A stretch of DNA of 46,506 nt from Micromonospora cabrerizensis (GTDB taxonomy: Bacteria; Actinomycetota; Actinomycetes; Mycobacteriales; Micromonosporaceae). The stretch is taken from NCBI RefSeq assembly GCF_022230955.1, contig NZ_JAKKFI010000003.1:1-46506 (forward strand), written 5' to 3'. The number at the start of each line of letters is the position of its first letter. Position 1 is the stretch's first letter. A program made the position numbers and the translations under genes. Shown here piece by piece: positions 31,913 to 39,622 of the stretch. The notes under the pieces were generated by a model. The model had not been told where the DNA came from, did no database searches, and saw only the letters and a program-made list of their open reading frames with translations.

Positions 31913-31987
31913 CCACCCGGGTTGATCAAGAGGTTTCGGTCAGAACCAGCGCCGCAATTGACGCAAACTTCTTGATCAACCGGGTGG
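31913..31987. repeat. TTGATCA-type inverted repeat, Micromonospora-like
   Basis: CCACCCGGGTTGATCAAGA (31913-31931) and TCTTGATCAACCGGGTGG (31970-31987) are reverse complements apart from one extra base, around a 38-nt spacer. GTTT/AAAC flank the inner edges. It lies between the membrane-protein gene and plsC, which converge, and could serve as a terminator. Its core is shared with the repeat at 36260-36314. Confidence 0.7.
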
Positions 31988-32021
31988 CGGGTGGGGCAGG
32001 TGCGGGGTGGGGTGGGGTGGG

Positions 32022-32711
32022 TCAGGCTTCGCCGGTGGGGTCGGGGTGGGCGCGCGGCGGGGCGTAGCGGGGCACGTACTCCTGGCCGGTGAGCTTCTGG
32101 ATCTCGCTCATCAGCTCGTCGGTCATCTGCCGCAGCGAGGTGCGGTCGTCCGGTCGGCCGCTGAAGTCCAGCGGCTTGCCGAACCGGACAGTGATCTTGG
32201 CGGTGCCGGGACGCGGCACCCGGGCGCCGATCGGCTGCGCCTTGTCCGTGCCGATCATGCCGACCGGGATGATCGGCACACCGGCGGAGATCGCCAGCCG
32301 GGCCGCCCCGGTCCGCCCTCGATAGAGCTTGCCGTCCGGCGAGCGGGTGCCCTCCGGGTAGACCACCACGAGGTCGCCGCCCTTGAGCGCCGGGATCGCC
32401 GCGTCGAACGCGGACAGCGCGGCCCGACCGCCGGCCCGCTCGACCGGGATGGCACCCAGGCCGGTGAGCACGAACTTCGAGATCGCGCCCTTCACACCGG
32501 TGCCCTTGAAATACTCCGACTTGGCCCAGAACGCCAGGTGGCGGGGCACGACCGTGCCGAGGAACAGCTCGTCGGCCACCGAGAGGTGGTTGCCGGCGAA
32601 GACCGCGCCGCCGGTCTCCGGCACGTGTTCCAGCCCCTCCACGGTCGGGCGGAACGCCAACCGCAGCGTGGGCGCCACGGTGAGCTTGCCGATGGTGTAG
32701 AGCAGGGGCAC
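32022..32711 (-). CDS. plsC: 1-acyl-sn-glycerol-3-phosphate acyltransferase (PlsC family)
   Basis: A 229-residue PlsC-type acyltransferase that adds the second acyl chain to make phosphatidic acid. The catalytic NHLSVAD (HxxxxD, His42/Asp47) and the phosphate-binding YPEGTRS (Glu120-Gly-Thr-Arg) are present. A hydrophobic N-terminus associates it with the membrane. The GTG at 32711 directly follows GGAGGACCA and gives a normal length; an upstream ATG frame has no support. It may instead act on another lysophospholipid. Confidence 0.9.
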   Translation of the reverse strand: MPLLYTIGKLTVAPTLRLAFRPTVEGLEHVPETGGAVFAGNHLSVADELFLGTVVPRHLAFWAKSEYFKGTGVKGAISKFVLTGLGAIPVERAGGRAALSAFDAAIPALKGGDLVVVYPEGTRSPDGKLYRGRTGAARLAISAGVPIIPVGMIGTDKAQPIGARVPRPGTAKITVRFGKPLDFSGRPDDRTSLRQMTDELMSEIQKLTGQEYVPRYAPPRAHPDPTGEA

Positions 32712-32755
32712 TGGTCCTCCGGCAGATGAGGTGCGAACAGGCGGTGTCACGGTAG

Positions 32756-32798
32756 CGGACGCCTCCACACTCCGCCGACGGAGGTGTGGAGGCGTCCG
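32756..32798 (-). terminator. Hairpin terminator after ileS
   Basis: CGGACGCCTCCACAC(.)TCCG pairs with CGGAGGTGTGGAGGCGTCCG over about 19 bp with one bulge, 9 bp beyond the ileS stop codon. It separates ileS from plsC. Confidence 0.8.
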
Positions 32799-32806
32799 TA
32801 CCGTGC

Positions 32807-35800
32807 CTACACCCGGCGGACGGTGACCGTCACCCGCTCGCCGTCGCCGCCGACCTCGCCGGCGAAGCCGTCGAGGCCCTCGGCGAAGTCCACCGAGTCG
32901 GCCAGCACCTCCCGGGAGACGAAGTCGACGTACGCCGCCACGGCCGCCCGCACCTCGTCGGACGCCGACACCGACACCACGATCCGGTCCGACACGTCCA
33001 GGTCGGCGTCCCGGCGGGCCTGCTGCACCACCCGCACCACGTCGCGGGCCAGCCCCTCGGCGGCCAGCTCCGGGGTGACCTCGGTGTCCAGCACCACCAC
33101 ACCCTCACCGCCCGGCAGTGGCGCCGAGTGCTCGGCGTCGGCGGCGACCAGGCGCAGCTCGTACTCACCCTCGGCGAGGGTGACGCCGGCAGCCACCGGG
33201 GCGCCGTCGACCAGCTCCCAGTCGCCCGCCTTGACCGCCTTGATGACCTGCTGCACCTGCTTGCCCACCCGCGGGCCGAGCGCCCGGGGCACCACGGTCA
33301 ACACCTGCTCGCAGTACGCGGACAACTCCGCGCTGAACTCCACGGCCTTCACGTTGACCTCGTCGGTGACGAGGTCGGCGAACGGGCGCAACTGCTCCGC
33401 CGCCGGCGAGGCCACGGTCAGCTTGGACAGCGGCAGCCGCACCCGCAGACCCTTGGCCTTGCGCAGCGACAGCGCCGCCGAGGCGACCGCCCGGGTGGCG
33501 TCCATCGCGGCGACCAGATCGTGGTCGGCCGGGAACTCGGTCGCCTCCGGCCAGTCGGTCAGGTGCACCGACCGCTCCCCGGTCAGGCCACGCCAGATCT
33601 CCTCCGCGGTCAACGGCGCGAGCGGCGCCACCACCCGGCAGAGCGTCTCCAGCACCGTCCAGAGCGTGTCGAAGGCGTTGACGTCACCGGACCAGAACCG
33701 GTCCCGGGAGCGACGCACGTACCAGTTGGTCAGCGCGTCCAGGTAGGAGCGGACGGTGGCGCACGCGCCGGAGATGTCGTACGCGTCCATCTGCGCGCCG
33801 ACCGTGGTCACCAGCTCGTTCGTCTTCGCCAGCACGTACCGGTCGAGCAGGTGCGTCGAGTCGGTGCGTCGACGCGCCTGGTGCCCGTCGGCGTTGGCGT
33901 AGAGCGTGAAGAAGTACCAGACGTTCCACAGCGGCAACAGCACCTGCCGGACGGCGTCGCGGATGCCGGCCTCGGTGACCGCCATGTCGCCGCCGCGCAG
34001 CACCGGCGAGGACATCAGCATCCACCGCATCGCGTCCGAGCCGTACGCGTCGAAGACGTGGTAGACGTCCGGGTAGTTGCGCAGGCTCTTGGACATCTTG
34101 CGCCCGTCGGAGCCGAGCAGGATGCCGTGGCTCAGGCAGTTGCGGAACGCCGGCCGGTCGAACAGCGCGGTGGCCAGCACGTGCATCGTGTAGAACCAGC
34201 CGCGGGTCTGCCCGATGTACTCGACGATGAAGTCACCCGGGTAGTGGTGCTCGAACCAGTCCGCGTTCTCGAACGGGTAGTGCACCTGGGCGAACGGCAT
34301 CGACCCGGACTCGAACCAGCAGTCCAGCACCTCCGGCACCCGGCGCATCATCGACTGACCGGTCGGGTCGTCCGGGTTGGGGCGGACCAGGTCGTCCACC
34401 GCCGGCCGGTGCAGGTCGGTGAGGCGTACGCCGAAGTCCCGCTCGATGTCGGCGAGCGAGCCGTAGACGTCCAGGCGCGGGTAGTTCGGATCGTCGGACT
34501 TCCACGCCGGGATCGGCGAGCCCCAGAAACGGTTCCGGCTGATCGACCAGTCCCGGGCGTTGGCCAGCCACTTGCCGAACGAGCCGTCCTTGATGTGCCC
34601 GGGCGTCCAGTTGATCTCCTGGTTCAGCTCGACCATCCGGTCCCGGAACGTGGTCACCGCGACGAACCACGAGGACACGGCCTTGTAGACCAGCGGGGTG
34701 TCGCAGCGCCAGCAGTGCGGGTACGAGTGGGTGTAGGTGTCCTGCTTGAGCACCACCCCCCGCTCCTTCAGCTCCCGGATCACCGGCTTGTTGACGTCGA
34801 AGACCTGCTCACCCTGGTACGGCGGGACCAGCGCGGTGAACCGGGTGTGGTCGTCCACCGTGACGATGGTCGGGATGCCCGCGGCGTTGCAGACGTTCTG
34901 GTCGTCCTCACCGAACGCCGGGGCGAGGTGCACGATCCCGGTGCCGTCCTCGGTGGTGACGAACTCCGCGCCGAGCACCTGGTAGGCGTTCTCCCCGGCC
35001 TGCTCGACGAGGAAGTCGAACAGCGGCGTGTAGCGGCGTCCGGCCAGGTCACGGCCGTACACGGTGCCGATCTGCTCGAAACCGTCCAGCTCCTTGGCGT
35101 ACGCGGCCAGCCGCGCCGCGCCGACGACGTACCGCTCGCCGTCGCGTTCGAGCACCGCGTACTCGATGTCCGGGCCGACGGCGAGCGCCAGGTTCGACGG
35201 CAGGGTCCACGGCGTGGTGGTCCAGACGCCCAGCTTGACCGGCCCGCGCACCAGCTCCGGGGCGGACTCGTCGGCGGTCAGCCCGAACCACACCGACAGC
35301 GTCGGGTCGTGCCGGTCCCGGTAGACGTCGTCCATCCGGGTCTCGGTGTTCGACAGCGGCGTCTCGCAGCGCCAGCAGTACGCCAGCACCCGGAAGCCCT
35401 CATAGATCAGACCCTTGTCGTGCAGGGTCTTGAAGGCCCACATGACGCTTTCCATGTAGTCCAGGTCGAGGGTCTTGTAGTCGTTGGCGAAGTCGACCCA
35501 GCGGGCCTGCCGGTTGATGTAGCGCTCCCAGTCCTGGGTGAACTCCAGCACCGAGGCGCGGCAGGCGTCGTTGAACCGGGCCACGCCCAGGTCGATGATC
35601 TCCGCCTTGCTGGTGATGCCGAGCTGCTTCTCGGCCACCACCTCGGCGGGCAGGCCGTGGCAGTCCCAGCCGAAGCGCCGCTCGACGTGCCGGCCGCGCA
35701 TGGTCTGGTAGCGCGGCACCACGTCCTTGACGTACCCGGTGAACAGGTGGCCGTAGTGCGGCAGGCCGTTGGCGAACGGCGGGCCGTCGTAGAAGACGTA

Positions 35801-35956
35801 CTCGTTCTTGCCGTCGTCGCCGGCCGGGCGGGCCTCGACGCTGGCCTCGAAGGTCTTGTCGGCCGTCCAGTGCTCCAGGACCCGGCGCTCGACCGCGGGC
35901 AGGTCCGGGCTCGCCGGGACACCGGCGGCGGTCGGGTCGTGCAACGGATAGGCCAT
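32807..35956 (-). CDS. ileS: Isoleucyl-tRNA synthetase
   Basis: A 1049-residue class I synthetase that charges tRNA-Ile. The HIGH-like signature is HYGH (residues 67-70, in [12 protein letters not shown]) and KMSKS lies near 619-623 ([10 protein letters not shown]). The editing (CP1) domain is between them, and the anticodon-binding part and a long C-terminal segment of the actinobacterial/eukaryotic-like IleRS type follow. ATG at 35956 is preceded by GAGGAG 11 nt upstream. A T-box leader (about 36020-36225) precedes it. A strong terminator follows. A long frame on the opposite strand is a shadow. Confidence 0.97.
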   Translation of the reverse strand: MAYPLHDPTAAGVPASPDLPAVERRVLEHWTADKTFEASVEARPAGDDGKNEYVFYDGPPFANGLPHYGHLFTGYVKDVVPRYQTMRGRHVERRFGWDCHGLPAEVVAEKQLGITSKAEIIDLGVARFNDACRASVLEFTQDWERYINRQARWVDFANDYKTLDLDYMESVMWAFKTLHDKGLIYEGFRVLAYCWRCETPLSNTETRMDDVYRDRHDPTLSVWFGLTADESAPELVRGPVKLGVWTTTPWTLPSNLALAVGPDIEYAVLERDGERYVVGAARLAAYAKELDGFEQIGTVYGRDLAGRRYTPLFDFLVEQAGENAYQVLGAEFVTTEDGTGIVHLAPAFGEDDQNVCNAAGIPTIVTVDDHTRFTALVPPYQGEQVFDVNKPVIRELKERGVVLKQDTYTHSYPHCWRCDTPLVYKAVSSWFVAVTTFRDRMVELNQEINWTPGHIKDGSFGKWLANARDWSISRNRFWGSPIPAWKSDDPNYPRLDVYGSLADIERDFGVRLTDLHRPAVDDLVRPNPDDPTGQSMMRRVPEVLDCWFESGSMPFAQVHYPFENADWFEHHYPGDFIVEYIGQTRGWFYTMHVLATALFDRPAFRNCLSHGILLGSDGRKMSKSLRNYPDVYHVFDAYGSDAMRWMLMSSPVLRGGDMAVTEAGIRDAVRQVLLPLWNVWYFFTLYANADGHQARRRTDSTHLLDRYVLAKTNELVTTVGAQMDAYDISGACATVRSYLDALTNWYVRRSRDRFWSGDVNAFDTLWTVLETLCRVVAPLAPLTAEEIWRGLTGERSVHLTDWPEATEFPADHDLVAAMDATRAVASAALSLRKAKGLRVRLPLSKLTVASPAAEQLRPFADLVTDEVNVKAVEFSAELSAYCEQVLTVVPRALGPRVGKQVQQVIKAVKAGDWELVDGAPVAAGVTLAEGEYELRLVAADAEHSAPLPGGEGVVVLDTEVTPELAAEGLARDVVRVVQQARRDADLDVSDRIVVSVSASDEVRAAVAAYVDFVSREVLADSVDFAEGLDGFAGEVGGDGERVTVTVRRV

Positions 35957-36019
35957 CGGGGGTCGCTCTCCTCATGCAGCTCACTCAACGTGGGTCTGCG
36001 AGGACGAACCTTCCGGGGT

Positions 36020-36225
36020 ACGCCTCGAACGGCGCTCCCGGGTGGTCCGCGGTACCACCCCGCTTGGCGGTCAGGATCGACCGCCCGCTCATTGCCGGCT
36101 GTGACGGGCCGCACCCGTCCGGTTCTACTGGGCCGGTTGCCCGGCCGTTCTTCCGGAGGCTCACCGGTGATGGCCGGGTCATCGCCTTACGGTGCTCAAC
36201 GATACAAGACCCGGCCACCACCCCG
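36020..36225 (-). promoter_or_regulatory. T-box riboswitch in the ileS leader
   Basis: On the minus strand the leader holds GGGGUGGUACCGCG (36061-36048), matching the T-box consensus AGGGUGGNACCGCG. Its UGGU can pair with the ACCA end of uncharged tRNA-Ile. Further upstream, a strong stem (GGCCGGGTC, 36216-36208, with GACCCGGCC, 36180-36172) encloses a loop with an AUC triplet (36203-36201), a candidate specifier for Ile. No U-tract terminator follows, so control is probably of translation, as described for actinobacterial ileS T-boxes. The helix borders are my reading, not a computed fold. Confidence 0.82.
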
Positions 36226-36259
36226 CCGCCGAGTAAACACGCGCGCCCTCTCCCCCGTC

Positions 36260-36314
36260 GATCATGAAGTTGTTGCGCGCCGCGGCGGCGTGTCGGGACA
36301 ACAACTTCATGATC
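36260..36314. repeat. Perfect 16-bp inverted repeat (GATCATGAAGTTGTTG)
   Basis: The arms 36260-36275 and 36299-36314 are exact reverse complements with a 23-nt GC-rich spacer. It lies upstream of both the divergent ileS leader and the acyltransferase gene. The AT-rich arms stand out from the genome. The remaining part of the 468-bp gap (36315-36424) shows no other feature. Confidence 0.8.
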
Positions 36315-36424
36315 AACCTGGCCTGTCGGGCGGAGATGACCAGGGACGGTCGCCGCTTGACCCTGGTGGGGCGCTCACGCAAACTTCGCCGGTGCGTTCG
36401 CTTCGGTACGACGAGTTCCAGGCC

Positions 36425-37549
36425 ATGCGTCGGTTCCCCGCCCTGGACGGGCTGCGGGCGGTGGCCGCGATCATGGTCTTCGCCTTCCACTACGGCGGGC
36501 CGTCGTGGAAGTGGTTGACCGGGTGGATCGGCGTACACCTGTTCTTCGTGCTCTCCGGCTTCCTGATCACGACCTTGCTGCTGCGCGAGGAGCACCGGTA
36601 CGGAAAGGTCTCGCTGCGGGCGTTCTACCTGCGGCGGTTCTTCCGGATCATGCCGGTCTACCTGCTGGTGCTCTTCCTGACCTGGGCGCTGGCCAAGCTC
36701 AACGGCACCGCCGACGCGGTCGAGCGCCTGATGGCGTACTACCTGCTCCTGCTCAACGACTTCATGCCGTCGAACGCCCCCTACCTGCACTCCTGGACGA
36801 TCGGCATCGAGCAGAAGTTCTACCTGTTCTGGCCGGCCATCGCGTTCGTGCTGGTGACCGCCGTCTTCCGCCGTCGGCTGGCGGTCACCGCCGGTCTGAT
36901 CGTGCTCCTGATCGCGATGATCCCGCCGGACATCGCCTGGCTGAGCTGGCCGATCCACTACGTCGCCATCCTGTTCGGTTGCCTGGTCGCGGTGGTCGTG
37001 CACCACCCCCGGGGCTTCGCCGTGTTCCGACCGCTGACCCACCCGGTGACGGCCACCGCGGTGATCGTGCTCTTCGTGGCGTTCCAGTGGGCCGTGCAGT
37101 ACTGGCCGGTCCGGTTCGGGCAGGAGGCGCTGATCGGCACCTACGCCGCCGCTGCCGCGGTGCTGCTGCCGGCTCTGCTCTCCCGCAGCGTGCTCGCCCG
37201 TGGGCTGGGGCTGCGGCCGCTGGTCTTCGTCGGCGAGCGGTCGTACTCGATGTATCTGATCCAGTCCATCGCGGCGCGGGCGACGATCGGGCTGCTGCCG
37301 GCGCTGGGGCGGCGCAGCACCGGTGTCTTCCTGGGCGCGGTGGTGGTGGCGCTGATCGCCGCCGACGTGCTCTACCGCTGGGTCGAACTACCCATGATCG
37401 AGACGGGCCGCCGGCTGGCCGCCCGCGTGACCCGGCGCGGGCCGAGCGTTGGCGACGGCACGACGCCCACCCCGCCCGCCGCCGAGGACGTCCAGGTTCC
37501 CCGCCCGCGTGCGGTACTGGCAGACACCGCCCCGGCAGTGCGCGGCTGA
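36425..37549 (+). CDS. Acyltransferase family 3 membrane protein (OafA-like)
   Basis: A 374-residue acyltransferase-3 protein that transfers acyl groups, often to cell-surface sugars. The N-terminus RFPALDGLRAVAAIMVFAFHY carries the conserved RxxPALDGLRA and His22. The segment with YLHSWTIGIEQKFYLFWP is the usual mid motif. About ten transmembrane helices follow, and a Pro/Thr-rich cytoplasmic tail of 40 residues ends the protein. I chose ATG at 36425 (MRRFPALDG); GTG at 36392 in frame is the alternative, and neither has a strong ribosome site. The substrate is unknown. Confidence 0.88.
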   Translation: MRRFPALDGLRAVAAIMVFAFHYGGPSWKWLTGWIGVHLFFVLSGFLITTLLLREEHRYGKVSLRAFYLRRFFRIMPVYLLVLFLTWALAKLNGTADAVERLMAYYLLLLNDFMPSNAPYLHSWTIGIEQKFYLFWPAIAFVLVTAVFRRRLAVTAGLIVLLIAMIPPDIAWLSWPIHYVAILFGCLVAVVVHHPRGFAVFRPLTHPVTATAVIVLFVAFQWAVQYWPVRFGQEALIGTYAAAAAVLLPALLSRSVLARGLGLRPLVFVGERSYSMYLIQSIAARATIGLLPALGRRSTGVFLGAVVVALIAADVLYRWVELPMIETGRRLAARVTRRGPSVGDGTTPTPPAAEDVQVPRPRAVLADTAPAVRG

Positions 37550-37597
37550 CCCTCCCCGAACCGCTCCGGCGGGCATGAGCGAGGTCACACCGCAGGC

Positions 37598-37625
37598 TGT
37601 CACGGCAGCCCCCGCCCGGTCCGTC
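37598..37625 (+). promoter_or_regulatory. ECF41-type promoter before the ahpD-like gene
   Basis: TGTCACG (37598-37604), 17 nt, then CGTC (37622-37625) closely match the known ECF41 target TGTCACA-N16-CGTC. The -10 lies 37 bp before the ATG. It fits autoregulation of the downstream ECF41 gene. Confidence 0.72.
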
Positions 37626-37662
37626 GTCTCGCTGTCGGAACCGATCAGGGAGGTAGTCAGTC

Positions 37663-38103
37663 ATGCAACGGATGAACACCGCCGAGGTCATGCCACAGGG
37701 ATACCGGGCCGTGCTGGGCCTGGAGAAGTACGTCCAGACGAACGTCGACAGCACCGTCCTGGAGCTGGTGAAGCTGCGGGCGTCGATGCTCAACGGCTGC
37801 TCCTACTGCGTGGACATGCACAGCCGGGACGCGCTCGGTGCCGGCGAGTCGAGCCGTCGGCTCTTCGCGGTGGCCGCCTGGCGTGAGGCGCCCTTCTTCG
37901 ACGAGCGGGAACGGGCCGCGCTGGCGCTCACCGACGCGGTGACCCGCCTCGGCGACCACGGCGTACCGGACGACGTCTGGGACGCCGCCGCCAAGGTGTG
38001 GTCGGAGAAGGAGCTTGCCGACCTGGTCCTCGCGATTGCCACAATCAACGTGTGGAACCGACTGGCGATCACCACGCGCACGGAGCCCCCGGCGCAGGTG
38101 TGA
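37663..38103 (+). CDS. Carboxymuconolactone decarboxylase/AhpD-like protein
   Basis: A 146-residue AhpD-like protein. The redox motif NGCSYCVDMH gives Cys46, Cys49 and His53, as in AhpD and related peroxidase or COE-type proteins. In this class the pair of cysteines supports thiol-peroxidase-type activity, but the substrate is unknown. The gene is the classic partner of ECF41 sigma factors. It overlaps the sigma gene by 4 bp (GTGA) and has an ECF41-type promoter upstream. ATG at 37663 follows GGGAGG. Confidence 0.92.
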   Translation: MQRMNTAEVMPQGYRAVLGLEKYVQTNVDSTVLELVKLRASMLNGCSYCVDMHSRDALGAGESSRRLFAVAAWREAPFFDERERAALALTDAVTRLGDHGVPDDVWDAAAKVWSEKELADLVLAIATINVWNRLAITTRTEPPAQV

Positions 38104-38978
38104 CAACCGAGGCGGCGCAGGCGGCCGGTGCGCTCCAGGCGCACCGGCCGATGCTGCTCGGGCTGGCGTACCGCCTGCTCGGCAGCCGGCACGACGCCGA
38201 GGACGTGCTCCAAGAGGCGTACCTGCGCTGGCTGGGCGTGGACCGCTCGTCGGTGGCGGAGCCGCGCCGCTACCTGTCCCGGGTCGTCACCCGGCTGGCC
38301 CTGGACCGGCTGCGGGCCCGGCAGGCGACCCGTGAGACGTACGTCGGGCCGTGGCTGCCCGAGCCGGTGCCCACCGAGCCCTCACCGTTCGGGCCGTTGG
38401 ACCGCGCGGAACTGCGCGACTCGCTGTCCACCGCCCTGCTGCACGTGCTGGAGCGGCTCACCCCGCCGGAGCGGGCGGTGTACGTCCTGCACACCGCGTT
38501 CGACCTGCCGTACGCCGAGATCGCCGAGATCCTGGACCGGACTCCCGAGGACTGTCGGCAGCTGCACCACCGGGCGGCCTCCCGGGTACGCCAGGAGCAG
38601 CGACGGTTCACCGCCACCCGCTCGGAGCGGGAACGGCTGCTCGACGCGTTCCTCGCCGCCGCCCGCGACGGTGACCTGGCGACGCTGACCGGCCTGGTCG
38701 CCAGGGACGCCACGGCGTGGAACGACGGCGGTGGCCGGGCGCGGGCCGCCCGCAACCCGGTCACCGGGGCGGACCGGATCGCCCGCTTCTTCGCCGGGAT
38801 CTACGGCCCGGGAAGCCGGAGCTGGACGCTGCGTCGGCTGGAGTTGAACGGCGAACCCGGCGCCCTGCTGGTCCGTTCGGACGGCAGTCGCTACACGATG
38901 ACCGTCACGGCGGCCGACGGCCGGATCACCGGCGTCTACGTGGTGGGTAACCCGGCGAAGGTGCCGACGGTCGACTGA
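38100..38978 (+). CDS. ECF41-family sigma factor (SigJ-type) with SnoaL-like C-terminus
   Basis: A 292-residue ECF sigma factor. Region 2 (about 15-85) has LGLAYRLLGSRHDAEDVLQEAYLRW, and region 4 (about 115-165) has LTPPERAVYVLHTAFDLPYAEIA. A SnoaL-like C-terminal domain (about 180-290) is characteristic of ECF41, where it both supports and limits activity without a classic anti-sigma factor. GTG at 38100 overlaps the ahpD-like stop. The matching promoter at 37598 predicts positive autoregulation. The signal is unknown. Confidence 0.93.
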   Translation: MTTEAAQAAGALQAHRPMLLGLAYRLLGSRHDAEDVLQEAYLRWLGVDRSSVAEPRRYLSRVVTRLALDRLRARQATRETYVGPWLPEPVPTEPSPFGPLDRAELRDSLSTALLHVLERLTPPERAVYVLHTAFDLPYAEIAEILDRTPEDCRQLHHRAASRVRQEQRRFTATRSERERLLDAFLAAARDGDLATLTGLVARDATAWNDGGGRARAARNPVTGADRIARFFAGIYGPGSRSWTLRRLELNGEPGALLVRSDGSRYTMTVTAADGRITGVYVVGNPAKVPTVD

Positions 38979-39014
38979 ACCCGCCGCCCGCCAGCCCCGC
39001 GTCGACGGGCGAGG

Positions 39015-39074
39015 TCAGCCCAGCTCGGGCCTGGTCAGCCCAGCTCGGGCCTGGTCAGCCCAGCTCGGGGAACC
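39015..39074. repeat. Three tandem 20-bp copies spanning the ndk stop codon
   Basis: The unit starts TCAGCCCAGCTCGGG and occurs at 39015, 39035 and 39055 with exact 20-bp spacing; the third copy is the real 3' end of ndk, with the stop codon TCA at 39055-39057, and diverges after 16 bp. The two extra copies lie just downstream of the gene and contain the same stop and last codons. Confidence 0.9.
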
Positions 39075-39480
39075 AGAGCGCGATCTCGCGCTTGGCGCTG
39101 TCCGTCGAGTCGGAGGCGTGCACCAGGTTCTCCCGGTTGGACAGCGACAGGTCGCCCCGGATGGTGCCGGCAGCGGCCTTGCGCCCGTCGGTGGCGCCGA
39201 CCAGACCGCGGACCACGTCGATGACCTGGTCGCCGGAGAGCACCAGGGCGACCAGCGGGCCGCCGGTCATGAAGTCCTTCAGCGGCGGGTAGAACGCCTT
39301 GTCGACGTGCTCGGCGTAGTGCTCGTCGGCGAGCGTCGCGTCCATCGTCCGGTGCGCCATCGCGTCGATCCGCAGCCCCTTGCGCTCGAAGCGGGAGAGA
39401 AGCTCGCCGACCAGGCCGCGGCGGACCGCGTCGGGCTTGATCAGAACGAGGCTGCGCTCATCCGGGCTGTTGCTGGACAC
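39055..39480 (-). CDS. ndk: Nucleoside diphosphate kinase
   Basis: A 141-residue NDK that exchanges the gamma-phosphate between nucleotides. The catalytic His121 is in NLVHASDS, with the KPDAVRRG nucleotide-site near residues 15-22 and GTIRGD near 105. GTG at 39480 follows AGGAGG and starts VSSNSPDERS. On the minus strand a TAGGCT hexamer (39532-39527) may be its -10. Divergent from the VOC fusion gene. Tandem repeats of its last bases follow the stop. Confidence 0.97.
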   Translation of the reverse strand: MSSNSPDERSLVLIKPDAVRRGLVGELLSRFERKGLRIDAMAHRTMDATLADEHYAEHVDKAFYPPLKDFMTGGPLVALVLSGDQVIDVVRGLVGATDGRKAAAGTIRGDLSLSNRENLVHASDSTDSAKREIALWFPELG

Positions 39481-39622
39481 GCTGGGTTCCTCCTGTACGC
39501 GTTGGACGCTCGAGATCGGTACGGTCAGCCTAGCGACCCGGTCCCGGCGCCGGCGCGGCGGCCGGTCTTTCCCCCGGTGGCCGATCCGGCCTAGCCTGGC
39601 CCTGACCCCCGGGAGGTCCACT

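Noticed and set aside
32786..37549. A 1587-codon open frame on the plus strand across ileS
   Set aside because: It lies opposite ileS, whose HYGH and KMSKS motifs are certain. In GC-rich DNA stops are rare in the antisense frames, and only its last 374 codons (the acyltransferase) are a real gene.
39015..39074. The tandem repeats as a CRISPR array
   Set aside because: There are no spacers; the units are directly joined, and no cas genes are present.
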